From: Sciscionella marina DSM 45152
Lineage (GTDB): Bacteria > Actinomycetota > Actinomycetes > Mycobacteriales > Pseudonocardiaceae
Direction of reading: 5' to 3'
Assembly (NCBI RefSeq): GCF_000379465.1
Contig: NZ_KB905393.1
Location: 328 to 64,327, forward strand
DNA: 64,000 nucleotides
The notes beneath the pieces are model-generated. The model saw only the letters and a program-made list of their open reading frames with translations. It had not been told where the DNA came from and ran no database searches. A program made the translations under genes and the position numbers. Every line of letters begins with the position of its first letter. Within the stretch, counting starts at the first letter, position 1. This document shows positions 27,870-36,647 of the stretch, piece after piece.

Positions 27870-29173
27870 GTTCTCTGAGCCTGCGCCGGTCCCGGCTGCG
27901 ACTGCTCGCAGTCATCGCCTTCGTCGTCGCTTGCCTGGTGTTGATCGGCTATCTGTGGACGCAGGCGGGCGGCACGATCCCGGGTGTCTCCTCGACAGAC
28001 GAGGGGTACCGTGTGTCGGCTGATATCAACGATGTGGACAACCTGGTGCCGTTCGCGGATGTCGAAGCGGCCGGGATCAATGTCGGCAAGGTGACTTCCA
28101 TCCACCACGTGGGGCGTTCCGCGCGGGTCGAGTTCAGCGTGAACCCGGAGGTGGCGCCACTGCACCAGGGCGCCACCATCCAGGTCAGCGAGAAATCGCT
28201 GGTCGGCCAGCCTTACATCCGATTGACCGACGGGCACGGGCAGGTGGTTCCTTCCGGTACGGTGCTGCCCGCCTCCTCGGTGAAGCCGAGCGTGCAGCTG
28301 CACGATGTGCTGGCCAGTCTGGACGCGCCGACCCGCGGCGCGTTGCGCGACACCGTGCGCTCACTCAGCGCCGGAACCCGGGGCACGCATACAGATCTGC
28401 ACCAGCTCGTGGACGGTCTCGGAAGGCTCGGTGCCTCCGGTTCGACCGCATTGGACGCCATCGCCGCGCAATCGGAGGATCTGAAGGGGCTGGCACGTCA
28501 GCTTCCAGTTGCTCTCGACGCGCTCAACAGCGGCCAGGACGATCTCGGCAAGCTGGTGGACTCTGCCGATCAGCTCGCCAAGGCCACCTCGGGACAACGG
28601 GCCGATCTGGAACAGACGGTGCGGCTGTTGCCCGGCACACTCGGCAAAGTCCGCACCGCATCCGGCAAACTCGGCCAGCTGTCCGGCTCTCTCGCGCCGG
28701 TGGTTTCGAACCTGCGGACCGCCGCGCCTGCGCTGTCCTCCGCGTTGCGTCAGCTTCCGGGCACCACATCCGAGCTGCGCGCCATGCTGCCCGCACTGAA
28801 CGGTACCCTCGACCGCGCACCGGCCACCCTCAACCGGATCCCGACCGTTGCAGGCGATCTCAATGCCGCACTGCCACAGTTGCGCGAGCGGCTTCGGGAT
28901 CTGAACCCGATGCTTCGTTACCTTTCGCCGTACGGCAAGGACATCGGCTCGTTCGTGGCCAATTTCGGCTCGTCGTTCGCTCACACCACCACCAATGGCG
29001 ACAATGTGCTCGATCTGTTCACCGTCGCCAACGAGCAGAGCGTGCGGGGTAATCCCCTGAACCTCGGTAAGGGGATTTTCACGCAGTCCAACCCCTATCC
29101 GGCTCCCGGTGAACAGTCGCATCTTGGGCCGTTCAATGGGAAATTCCCGCGCCTAGTGAAGGATCCGGAGTAA
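27866..29173 (+). CDS. mceF: Mce-family protein 6 (MceF position)
   Basis: A 435-residue Mce protein that closes the set of six. The GTG start at 27866 overlaps the previous stop. The N-terminal anchor has FVVAC, a possible lipobox, followed by the MCE domain (about 46-122: FADVEAAGINVGKVTSI, EKSLVGQPYIRLTDG) and a helical part. The tail NPYPAPGEQSHLGPFNGKFP resembles that of Mce protein 3. Four bases separate its stop from the next gene. Confidence 0.9.
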   Translation: MSSLSLRRSRLRLLAVIAFVVACLVLIGYLWTQAGGTIPGVSSTDEGYRVSADINDVDNLVPFADVEAAGINVGKVTSIHHVGRSARVEFSVNPEVAPLHQGATIQVSEKSLVGQPYIRLTDGHGQVVPSGTVLPASSVKPSVQLHDVLASLDAPTRGALRDTVRSLSAGTRGTHTDLHQLVDGLGRLGASGSTALDAIAAQSEDLKGLARQLPVALDALNSGQDDLGKLVDSADQLAKATSGQRADLEQTVRLLPGTLGKVRTASGKLGQLSGSLAPVVSNLRTAAPALSSALRQLPGTTSELRAMLPALNGTLDRAPATLNRIPTVAGDLNAALPQLRERLRDLNPMLRYLSPYGKDIGSFVANFGSSFAHTTTNGDNVLDLFTVANEQSVRGNPLNLGKGIFTQSNPYPAPGEQSHLGPFNGKFPRLVKDPE

Positions 29174-29177
29174 CGAC

Positions 29178-31571
29178 ATGATTGTCTGGCTACGCGCTTC
29201 CGGCCGCCGTCTTGTCCGCGGGTTGGCTTTTCTGCTGCGGTCCGCCGGACGGTCGCTGCGACTGCCCACCCGGCTGATCCCTTGGTTGCGCAGGCTGGGA
29301 TGGCGGCGTTCGCTTGTCTGCCTGCTCGGTCTCGCCTTCGCCGCTGGCGTAATCGGCGGACTGTCGCGTATCGAACTGGACACCAGCGTGTCCTCACTGC
29401 TGCCGCGCGACGAGGCGCCGATGCATTCGCTGGAGGCCAAGAACAAGAGCTTCGGAGCAGACCCGGTGGTGGCACTGTTGGAATCGGCCAAGCCACGCCA
29501 ACTGCTCGTGGACAAAGGGAAGCTGCCGAAACTGGTGCAGCTGGAGGGAAAACTTGCCAGGTTGCCTGGCGTCGCATCGGTGTACGGTCCCGGGACGGTA
29601 CTCAATCAGATCGCCTCGTCCGCCAAGAACATGCTCGCCTCGATCGGTGGGAGGCGGCACTCGGTGCAGCAGCTCGCCGAACGACAGGCTCGTGCGCGCG
29701 GCGCGTCGAAGGCATCGGCACAACAGACCGGGAAGCGTGCGCTCGCACAGTTCGACTTGCGCTATGGCCAGTTCCTGGTGCGTAGCCTGCCCGCGGGGCT
29801 TCCGACCCTGTACAACCCGAATTTCGTGCAGACGGTGATCTTCGGTGGAAACGGAGAGCCGAAACAGCAGTGGCGGGTCATCGTCCCCAACCAGAACGCG
29901 GTGGCGCTCCTCGTCCGGCCCCATCCTGGACTCAGTGAGCAGGCCAACCGCGAGCTCATCCAGCGGGTGCGCGGGGAGATCGCCGGTGCCGGACTAGCCC
30001 CGGCCAAGACGACATTGAGTGGTGTCCCCGTGGTGAGCACGGCTCTCGCCGATACGATCCGCTCAGTGCTTCCATGGCTGGCCGGGTTGGCCATGCTGGG
30101 GTGCGGGATCGTGCTCGCTCTGGTACCGCGCAGGGGCGGATGGCGCGTGCGGCTCTGGCCGCTGACAGTGATGGCCGCCTCGGCCGCGACAGTACTGGCG
30201 AGCTTCGGCTGGGTGGGGCTCCCGGTATCGGTCGGCGTTCTTGCCCTGCTGCCGATCCTGCTCGGTGTCGGGACCGACTTCCCGCTCTATCTCATACAGG
30301 GCGCCGCCCGGCACACGGTTCTCGTGGTCGGGCTGGCCAGCGCAGCGGCTGCCGGTTGCCTGGCGGTCTGTCCGCTGCCGATCGTGCGCCAGCTGGGGCT
30401 GGCTCTGGCCGCCGGGATCGTATTGGTGCTCGTGCTGTGCCTGTTGCTCGCCAGGTGGGGACTGGTGCCTCGCGCTGCACTGGAGCAGGGCGCCGCGTCT
30501 CCACCGTGGCGGCGGCCAAGACGGTCGGTGACCGCGCTTGTTCTCGCCGCGGCCGCGATCGTCGCCGCACTCGGCTGGGTGGCGCTGCCGAAGCTCGAGG
30601 TGAACGCCGATCCCCAGCAACTCGCGTCGGGCCTGCCCGCTATAGACGACGCCGCGCATGTGCAGTCCGTGCTCGGCTCGGCGGAAGAGCTCAGTGTTGT
30701 GGTGCGCGGACCTGATGTGCTGAGTCCACAGACCCTGGCGTGGTATCAGCGGGCGCGGAACTCCGTTATCAGTGCCGCGGGCGATCAGGTACGGCCACTG
30801 GTCGGCGCAGGAGAACTGATGCAGTTCCTCGGGAACCAGCCGAATCGTGCTCAAGTCTCCGCCGCGCTCGACCTCGTCCCTCGCTATCTCACCTCCGCGG
30901 TGATCACCCCGGACCGCCACAGTGCGCTGATGGTGTTCGGCATGGGTTTGCAGGATGTCTCTGTGCAGCGCGCCGCGCTGGCCAAGGTCGGCGCGGCCAT
31001 GCCCCCCGCCCCGCCGGGTATGCACACCGAGGTGGCCGGGCTGCCGGTCGCTGCCGCGCGTGCGTACGACATCGTGTCCGGGGGCCGCTATCTGACGACG
31101 TTGAGCGGGATCCTCGGTGCAGGGGTCGTGTTGGTGTTCGGCCTGCGCCGCAGGGCTGATGCTGGTCGGGCGGTGCTGGCCGGTGTGCTGGCAACGGGGT
31201 GGGGGCTGGCGATCCTCTGGATCGCCGGCGGCAGCCTCACTCCGCTGACCGTCGGGCTTGGCGCGTTGACCACTGCAGTGGGATGTGAGTTCACGGTCTT
31301 TGTCGCCGATGCACGGCGTACCAACAGTCGGGCGATGTTCTGGGGGGTCGGCAGCGCGTGCGCGAACTCTGCTGTGGGCTACCTGGTACTGACCGCAGCC
31401 GGGCTCACCGCGCTACGCGATTTCGGATTACTGCTCGCGGGGGCGGTCGTGCTGTCGTACCTGTCGGCATTGTTGGTGATCCGGCTACTCCCAGGGCCGC
31501 CGCCGCGCACGCCGTCACCCCGTCCCGTGGCGGCTTCGCGATCACACAGATTAGAGGAGGTCACATCGTGA
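29178..31571 (+). CDS. RND/MMPL-like multi-pass membrane protein in the Mce operon
   Basis: A 797-residue transporter-like protein with RND topology: a first helix at about 44-62, a large outside domain (about 65-290), a bundle of helices at about 293-430, another single helix (about 448-468), a second outside domain and a final helix bundle (about 640-775). The segment LLGVGTDFPLYLIQG matches the helix 4 region of MMPL/HAE-RND proteins, and GALTTAVGCEFTVFV repeats it in the second half. It is encoded directly after the six Mce genes and overlaps the next by GTGA. It may export or shuttle the Mce cargo or a lipid. The substrate is unknown. Confidence 0.85.
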   Translation: MIVWLRASGRRLVRGLAFLLRSAGRSLRLPTRLIPWLRRLGWRRSLVCLLGLAFAAGVIGGLSRIELDTSVSSLLPRDEAPMHSLEAKNKSFGADPVVALLESAKPRQLLVDKGKLPKLVQLEGKLARLPGVASVYGPGTVLNQIASSAKNMLASIGGRRHSVQQLAERQARARGASKASAQQTGKRALAQFDLRYGQFLVRSLPAGLPTLYNPNFVQTVIFGGNGEPKQQWRVIVPNQNAVALLVRPHPGLSEQANRELIQRVRGEIAGAGLAPAKTTLSGVPVVSTALADTIRSVLPWLAGLAMLGCGIVLALVPRRGGWRVRLWPLTVMAASAATVLASFGWVGLPVSVGVLALLPILLGVGTDFPLYLIQGAARHTVLVVGLASAAAAGCLAVCPLPIVRQLGLALAAGIVLVLVLCLLLARWGLVPRAALEQGAASPPWRRPRRSVTALVLAAAAIVAALGWVALPKLEVNADPQQLASGLPAIDDAAHVQSVLGSAEELSVVVRGPDVLSPQTLAWYQRARNSVISAAGDQVRPLVGAGELMQFLGNQPNRAQVSAALDLVPRYLTSAVITPDRHSALMVFGMGLQDVSVQRAALAKVGAAMPPAPPGMHTEVAGLPVAAARAYDIVSGGRYLTTLSGILGAGVVLVFGLRRRADAGRAVLAGVLATGWGLAILWIAGGSLTPLTVGLGALTTAVGCEFTVFVADARRTNSRAMFWGVGSACANSAVGYLVLTAAGLTALRDFGLLLAGAVVLSYLSALLVIRLLPGPPPRTPSPRPVAASRSHRLEEVTS

Positions 31572-32623
31572 AAATCCCGGAAGTCGTCATCCGGTCGGCA
31601 CGCCGCGTTGTCCGGTTGCCAGCACGGCGCTCCCGCCTCGAAGTATTCCTGGTCGCCCTGCTGTTACTGGTCTCGGCCGGCTCGGCGAGTGCCATCGTGG
31701 TGCACCGGATCACCGACCTGCCCTCCGGCGCGGTGTACCGCGCTCAGGGCACGGTCATGACTCAGCAGGAGTTCGCCAAACGGCTGCACATTCTCACCGC
31801 GGTGTACGGAGTCCAGGTCCCGCGGGACGCCGCCACGCGGGACAAATTCAACCGCACCGCGGCCAAGACCGTCGCGGTGACCGACATCGTCGACAGGGCT
31901 GCTCGAGCGCAGGGCATTGTGATCACCGATTCCTCCGCGCGGGACAAGTTGAACGCGGTGATCCAGCAGACCCAAGGAGGGCGGGACGCTTTCGTCGCGC
32001 AGCTGGGTGCGCTCGGACTCTCGGAAGGCGATGTGCTTGGTGAGATCAAGCGGACCCTTTCGAGCACCGAGTTGTTCGGCCGGATGACCGCGAAAACCCC
32101 GCAGGTCGGCGAGCAGCAGGTGAAGGACTACTACGCCGCGCACACTAAGGACATGGCGGAACCCGAAAAGCGCGAGATCCGCAACATCGTCGTCTCCAGC
32201 AAGGACGCCGCGGCGCAGGTACTCGCCAAAGCCAAGGCAGGGACGGACTTCGCGACACTGGCGCAACAGAGCTCGGCCGATCAAAGCACGAAGACAAAAG
32301 GTGGTGACATCGGCTCGGTGAGCGCCGCACAGCTGGAAAAACCCTACGCGGACACAGCATTCGCCGCCCCACGGGGTGGACTGTTCGGGCCGGTGCAGAC
32401 CCAGCACGGTTGGAATGTCGGCCAGATCGTGTCGATCACCCCGGCCAAGCCGCGCACACTTGCCCAGGTGCATGACGAGTTACGTGACGAGCTGCAGCAA
32501 CAGGCGAAAGCGAAGGTGTGGTCTCAGTGGCTTGCCGGAGCCATCCGTTCGGCAGCGGTGGAGTACGCGTCTGCCTATCGGCCCGCCGATCCCGATTCCC
32601 CACCCCGAGACATCACCAAGTGA
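31568..32623 (+). CDS. Membrane-anchored parvulin-type peptidyl-prolyl isomerase
   Basis: A 351-residue SurA/PrsA-like foldase. It has one N-terminal membrane helix (about 27-43, LEVFLVALLLLVSAGSASA), a helical chaperone part (about 60-195) and a parvulin domain (about 200-300). The parvulin core is seen in FATLAQQSSADQSTKTKGGD and GLFGPVQTQHGWNVGQI. The start is GTG 31568, preceded by AGAGGAGG and overlapping the RND stop. It is located outside the membrane and probably assists folding of the Mce or RND outer domains. It is unusual as part of an Mce operon. Confidence 0.88.
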   Translation: MKIPEVVIRSARRVVRLPARRSRLEVFLVALLLLVSAGSASAIVVHRITDLPSGAVYRAQGTVMTQQEFAKRLHILTAVYGVQVPRDAATRDKFNRTAAKTVAVTDIVDRAARAQGIVITDSSARDKLNAVIQQTQGGRDAFVAQLGALGLSEGDVLGEIKRTLSSTELFGRMTAKTPQVGEQQVKDYYAAHTKDMAEPEKREIRNIVVSSKDAAAQVLAKAKAGTDFATLAQQSSADQSTKTKGGDIGSVSAAQLEKPYADTAFAAPRGGLFGPVQTQHGWNVGQIVSITPAKPRTLAQVHDELRDELQQQAKAKVWSQWLAGAIRSAAVEYASAYRPADPDSPPRDITK

Positions 32624-32835
32624 TGAACCAGTTGCTGTGGTTGATGCTCGGCGTTGGCTTGCTCGGAATCGGCTGGTGGGGCCGGGTCAGAGCGCCGGAT
32701 CTGGTGCCGAGCTGGATGGAGCCGTACGAGCGGGCGCTGCGAGTGCGTCGGCTGCGCCGCAATGCCACGTTGTATCTGGTCTTCGCCGCCATCTTCGTGG
32801 CTGTCGCAGTGGTGGCTACGGCGATCAGGGCGTAG
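32623..32835 (+). CDS. Small membrane protein in the Mce operon
   Basis: A 70-residue protein with two hydrophobic segments: residues 3-19 (LLWLMLGVGLLGIGWWG) and 49-67 (LYLVFAAIFVAVAVVAT), separated by a basic loop (RALRVRRLRRN). ATG 32623 overlaps the upstream stop (TGATG). No family recognised. Its place in the operon suggests a small accessory subunit of the envelope complex. Confidence 0.7.
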   Translation: MNQLLWLMLGVGLLGIGWWGRVRAPDLVPSWMEPYERALRVRRLRRNATLYLVFAAIFVAVAVVATAIRA

Positions 32836-32879
32836 GGCGTGAACCCGTCCCGGCCCGGCGTTGCGGAGCGGAGCCGGGG

Positions 32880-33077
32880 ATGACCGTACTGATCGGCGTC
32901 GTCGCTGTCGTGCTGTTGTGCGGGCAGCCTGCCTACCCACCGGAGAAGGTGCTGGTGTTCGCGCTGGTGCTCGCGATCCCCGGCATCGGGGTCGATTTGC
33001 TGATGCTGTTCGGTCCGCCGGGCAAGAAGAACGAAGGGGACGACGATGACGACGACCGGCGCTCCGCAGGCCGATAG
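32880..33077 (+). CDS. Second small membrane protein in the Mce operon
   Basis: A 65-residue protein with two hydrophobic stretches (about 2-15 and 24-45) and a strongly charged tail with six consecutive aspartates (NEGDDDDDDRRSAGR). ATG 32880 follows GGAG at 32868-32871. Its 3' end overlaps the sigma-factor gene by 32 bases. The acidic tail would lie in the cytoplasm or periplasm depending on orientation; one conjecture is that it acts on the sigma factor encoded next, but it does not resemble known anti-sigma factors. Confidence 0.6.
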   Translation: MTVLIGVVAVVLLCGQPAYPPEKVLVFALVLAIPGIGVDLLMLFGPPGKKNEGDDDDDDRRSAGR

Positions 33078-33636
33078 CTGGGAACTGGTAGGACAGGCGC
33101 AGCAGGGCAGCCAGGAGGCGCTCGCCGGGCTCTATCGTGAGTTCGCCCCGATGGTGTACCGGTTCGTGCGTTCGAAGATCAGTGACGACGCCGGGGCGGT
33201 GGAGGACATCGTGCAGGACACCTTCGTGCGGGCACTCGGCGCGATCGGGCGGGTGCAGCGCCAGGGCGTCGACCCCGGGGCCTGGTTGAGGGTGATCGCC
33301 CGCAACATCATACTCGATCGCTGGAAGTCCGCCAGAACGCGCCGAGAACTGACCGTTTCGGACGTACCCGACCGGCCCGAGGCGCAGGCAAGCGCGGAAA
33401 GCGAGTTCCTCGCCACGATGCTACGCCGGGAAATCCTGTCCGCGGTCCGGCGGCTGGCTCCCGATCACCGCCGCTGCCTGGAGTTGCGGTTCGTGGAAGG
33501 GCGGACGGTCGCCGAGACCGCCAGCTCGATGCGCCGGACGGTGGGCGCGACAAAGGCACTGCAGATGCGGGCGGTCCGCAAGCTCGCCGAAATCGTGTTC
33601 ACCGCCGCGGCAGGCGAACACCTGCTACGGCGGTGA
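33046..33636 (+). CDS. ECF-type RNA polymerase sigma factor
   Basis: A 196-residue sigma-70 family factor with region 2 (LAGLYREFAPMVYRFVRSKI, then DIVQDTFVRAL, about 25-95) and region 4 (LAPDHRRCLELRFVEGRTVA, about 125-185). It starts at ATG 33046, inside the end of the small membrane-protein gene. No typical anti-sigma gene with a ZAS or other known domain is adjacent. As the last gene of the Mce operon it may control envelope genes, including its own operon. Confidence 0.9.
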   Translation: MTTTGAPQADSWELVGQAQQGSQEALAGLYREFAPMVYRFVRSKISDDAGAVEDIVQDTFVRALGAIGRVQRQGVDPGAWLRVIARNIILDRWKSARTRRELTVSDVPDRPEAQASAESEFLATMLRREILSAVRRLAPDHRRCLELRFVEGRTVAETASSMRRTVGATKALQMRAVRKLAEIVFTAAAGEHLLRR

Positions 33637-33643
33637 GACCGGC

Positions 33644-33961
33644 TCAGTCGTCGCGGGGCAGCGCGGCCACCATAGGGGTGTCGGTGCCGATCCTGCCGAC
33701 ACTCTCGCTTCCGCCCGGGGAACCGAGATCGGCGCAGAAGTCCGTGGCGGACTGAGTGAATGCCGACCACTTCTCCGGAACGTCCTCCTCGTAGAAGATC
33801 GCCTCTTGCGGACAGGCCGACTCACAGGCGCCACAGTCGATGCACTCGTCAGGATGGATGTACATCATCCGCTCGCCCTCGTATATGCAGTCGACCGGGC
33901 ACTCCTGGATGCAGGACCTGTCGAGGATGTCGACACACGGCATCGCGACGACATAGGTCAT
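33644..33961 (-). CDS. fdxA: 7Fe ferredoxin (FdxA type)
   Basis: A 105-residue ferredoxin with the [3Fe-4S][4Fe-4S] cysteine pattern: C9, C17, C21 and C25 in CIQECPVDC, and C40, C43, C46 and C50 in [11 protein letters not shown]. This type accepts electrons from FprA-like reductases and serves P450s and oxygenases in actinobacteria. ATG 33961 follows GGAGGG. It is convergent with the sigma factor, 7 bases from its end. The nearest users are the P450 at 40744 and the Rieske oxygenase at 48885, neither of which has its own ferredoxin. Confidence 0.93.
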   Translation of the reverse strand: MTYVVAMPCVDILDRSCIQECPVDCIYEGERMMYIHPDECIDCGACESACPQEAIFYEEDVPEKWSAFTQSATDFCADLGSPGGSESVGRIGTDTPMVAALPRDD

Positions 33962-34137
33962 GGTTGTTCTCCCTCCGGGCCACCGCGCCTCGGCGCGGTT
34001 GCTTCGGTCTCAGCGATCATCGTCATGTTGCCCTGCATCGGGGGGATCGCGTGGGTTCGGTGCCGTTGAGCGGAATCGGACCCACCGTTCGGCCGCCGGC
34101 TGTGGTCGACTCTCGAGCAACCGAGGAGGTGATATGT

Positions 34138-35166
34138 GTGCGGGACTGGTCGCGTCCTGGTGCGTACCCAGTGTCTCCGGGGATCCACCGGATCCCGCTG
34201 CCCGTCCCGGATCCCGGTCTGCACGCGGTGAACGTCTACGCCATCGAGGACGACGCGGGGATCACGCTGATCGATGGCGGCTGGGCGGGGCAAGAAAGCG
34301 AGGAGGCGCTGGATCTCGCGCTGCGGAAGCTGGGCAGGAAGCTCGATGACGTCCGGCGGGTCCTGGTGACCCACGCGCACCACGACCACTACACGCTCGC
34401 CTTGTCGCTGCGCGAGCGATTCGGCGCCCGGGTGTTGCTCGGTGAGCACGAACGCCCCACCGTGCTGGCTGGTTTCCGGTCCGGGCCGCTCGCCCAGGAA
34501 GGTCTGCTTCGCCGCTGCGGGGCGTCCGGCATGGTCGTGGAATTCGCCAGGGCGCTACGGGATCAAGAACTTCCGGCCGAGCTGGTGCGCTGGGCCGAGC
34601 CGGACGAGTGGCTCAGCGATGGCGAGCGCATCCGGGTGGGCGAGTACATGCTCGACGTGCTGGAGACTCCGGGGCACACTCGCGGACACCTGGTTTTCCA
34701 GATCGCCGAGGCCGGTCTGCTCTTCTCTGGTGACCACGTACTGCCGCGCATCACTCCCTCCATCGGTTTCGAACGGGCGCCCGAGCCGCTGCCGGTCAGC
34801 AGTTTTCTCGATTCGCTGCGCAGGATTCGCACGCTTCCCAACCTCACCATGCTGCCCGCACATGGGCCGGTCGACACGGGTGTTCACCGCAGAGTCGACG
34901 AGTTGCTAGTCCACCACGGGGACCGGCTTGCCGCGGTACGAGGGCTTGTCGGCGCGGGCGAGGAGACCGCTCTCGCGGTGGCCGGGGCGTTGCGCTGGAC
35001 CCGGCGCGATCTGCCCTTGGACGAACTTGACCTGGTGCACCGTGGCCTCGCCGTGCTGGAGACGGGTGCACACCTGGACCTGCTCGTCGGCGACGGCATG
35101 CTCACGGGTTCCACGGACTCCGGCGGCACCTTCCGGTACTGGCCCTCCTCGGCCGCGCAACGCTGA
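34138..35166 (+). CDS. MBL-fold metallohydrolase
   Basis: A 342-residue metallo-beta-lactamase-fold hydrolase. The zinc motif HAHHDH is at residues 79-84; further ligands are in LETPGHTRGHLVF and FSGDHVL, and the late His in LPAHGPV. The C-terminal 80 residues form a helical domain (RRDLPLDELDLVHRGLAVLE) as in the LACTB2/glyoxalase II-like branch that acts on thioesters or esters. GTG 34138 is chosen as the start because GAGGAGG lies at 34123-34129, 8 bases upstream. It is 26 bases from the ALDH gene, so the two are co-transcribed. A role in splitting a CoA thioester in the pathway is possible. Confidence 0.85.
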   Translation: MRDWSRPGAYPVSPGIHRIPLPVPDPGLHAVNVYAIEDDAGITLIDGGWAGQESEEALDLALRKLGRKLDDVRRVLVTHAHHDHYTLALSLRERFGARVLLGEHERPTVLAGFRSGPLAQEGLLRRCGASGMVVEFARALRDQELPAELVRWAEPDEWLSDGERIRVGEYMLDVLETPGHTRGHLVFQIAEAGLLFSGDHVLPRITPSIGFERAPEPLPVSSFLDSLRRIRTLPNLTMLPAHGPVDTGVHRRVDELLVHHGDRLAAVRGLVGAGEETALAVAGALRWTRRDLPLDELDLVHRGLAVLETGAHLDLLVGDGMLTGSTDSGGTFRYWPSSAAQR

Positions 35167-35192
35167 TCTGTCCGTCAAACCGAGAGGAAGTC

Positions 35193-36632
35193 ATGGAAGA
35201 ACACGGCGTGCTGTTCATCGACGGAAACTGGCGCTCGCCTGCCGGGAGCACACAGATCCAGGTGACCTCACCCGTCACCGAAAAAGTGATCGGCGCGGTC
35301 CCGCAGGCCTGCCATGCCGACGTGGACGCCGCGGTGAACGCCGCGCGAGCGGCGTTCGAGGACCCTGCCGGTTGGTCCGCCCTGCCCGCGGTGCAGCGGG
35401 CAAGAGCGCTGGAGCGACTCGCGGACGAATTGGGAAAACGGACCACGGATACGGTACGTGCGGTCAGCACGCAGAACGGCATGCCGGTCACCTTGGGCAA
35501 GCGTAGCGAGGCGATCATGCCCGCGGCGTTGCTGCGATACTACGCCGAACTGATCAGGGACCATCCCATGGAGCAGGAACGTACGTCGCTGACCGGGGGT
35601 AGCACTTTCGTCCGTCAGGAACCGATCGGCGTCGTTGCCGCGATCGTGCCGTGGAACTATCCGCAGACGCTCGCCTTTTTCAAGTTGGCTCCCGCGCTGG
35701 CAGCCGGGTGTCCTGTCGTGCTCAAACCTGCCCCGGAAACGGTTTTCGACGCCTATGTCCTCGCCGAGGCCGCGATAGCGGCCGGATTGCCGCCCGGCAC
35801 GCTCGCCATCCTCCCCGGGGGCCGCGAGACCGGCGCGGCCCTGGTCGCGCATCCCGGTGTGGACAAGGTCGCCTTCACCGGATCCACCACGGCGGGACGG
35901 GCAATCGCCGAGGAATGCGGCCGCCTGCTGCGCCCGGTAAGTCTGGAGCTGGGCGGGAAATCCGCCGCCGTTGTGCTCGATGATGCCGATCTGCGGACGC
36001 AGACGGCCCGGCTGTTCGGCGCATGCCTGGCCAACAACGGCCAGACCTGTTATCTCAGCACTCGGATCCTGGCGCCGCGCGCTCGCTATACGGAAGTCGT
36101 CGACACACTGGCGGATCTCGCTCGTTCGCTTGTCGTCGGAGATCCACTGGATCCGGCGACGCAGATCGGCCCGCTGGTCACCCGTGCCCAGCGAGAGCGG
36201 ATCGAGGCCGAGATCGGTTCCGCGATCGAGAACGGTGCCCGGCTGGTAGCCGGCGGGAGCCGTCCACCTGGCTTCGACCGCGGCTGGTTTCTCGAGCCCA
36301 CGGTCTTCGCGGATGTGGACAATTCCTCGGCCCTGGCCCGCCGCGAACTGTTCGGGCCCGTTCTCGCGGTGACACCCTATTCCGATACGGACGAGGCGAT
36401 TCGCATCGCCAACGATTCACCGTACGGGCTGGGCGGGACGGTCTGGTCAGCGGATGTGGATCGCGCCAAAGACATCGCGGCACGTATGCACACCGGCAGC
36501 GTCGGTATCAATGGCTACCAGATCGATCTCGCCTCTCCGTTCGGCGGAGTCAAAGACAGCGGACTCGGGCGCGAATTGGGGCCCGAGGGGCTGGCGAGCT
36601 ACCAGTCGGCGAAGTCTGTCTACCTGGGCTGA
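35193..36632 (+). CDS. Aldehyde dehydrogenase 1 (NAD(P)-dependent)
   Basis: A 479-residue ALDH with the complete active site: N155 in PWNYP, E252 in LELGGK and C286 in NNGQTCYLST. It is normal in length and fold (Rossmann motif FTGSTTAGRAIA). ATG 35193 follows GAGAGGAAG. It would turn an aldehyde of the degradation pathway into an acid, the natural partner of the zinc ADH gene that converges on it at 36648. Confidence 0.92.
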   Translation: MEEHGVLFIDGNWRSPAGSTQIQVTSPVTEKVIGAVPQACHADVDAAVNAARAAFEDPAGWSALPAVQRARALERLADELGKRTTDTVRAVSTQNGMPVTLGKRSEAIMPAALLRYYAELIRDHPMEQERTSLTGGSTFVRQEPIGVVAAIVPWNYPQTLAFFKLAPALAAGCPVVLKPAPETVFDAYVLAEAAIAAGLPPGTLAILPGGRETGAALVAHPGVDKVAFTGSTTAGRAIAEECGRLLRPVSLELGGKSAAVVLDDADLRTQTARLFGACLANNGQTCYLSTRILAPRARYTEVVDTLADLARSLVVGDPLDPATQIGPLVTRAQRERIEAEIGSAIENGARLVAGGSRPPGFDRGWFLEPTVFADVDNSSALARRELFGPVLAVTPYSDTDEAIRIANDSPYGLGGTVWSADVDRAKDIAARMHTGSVGINGYQIDLASPFGGVKDSGLGRELGPEGLASYQSAKSVYLG

Positions 36633-36647
36633 CCGCACCGGCGCCGT

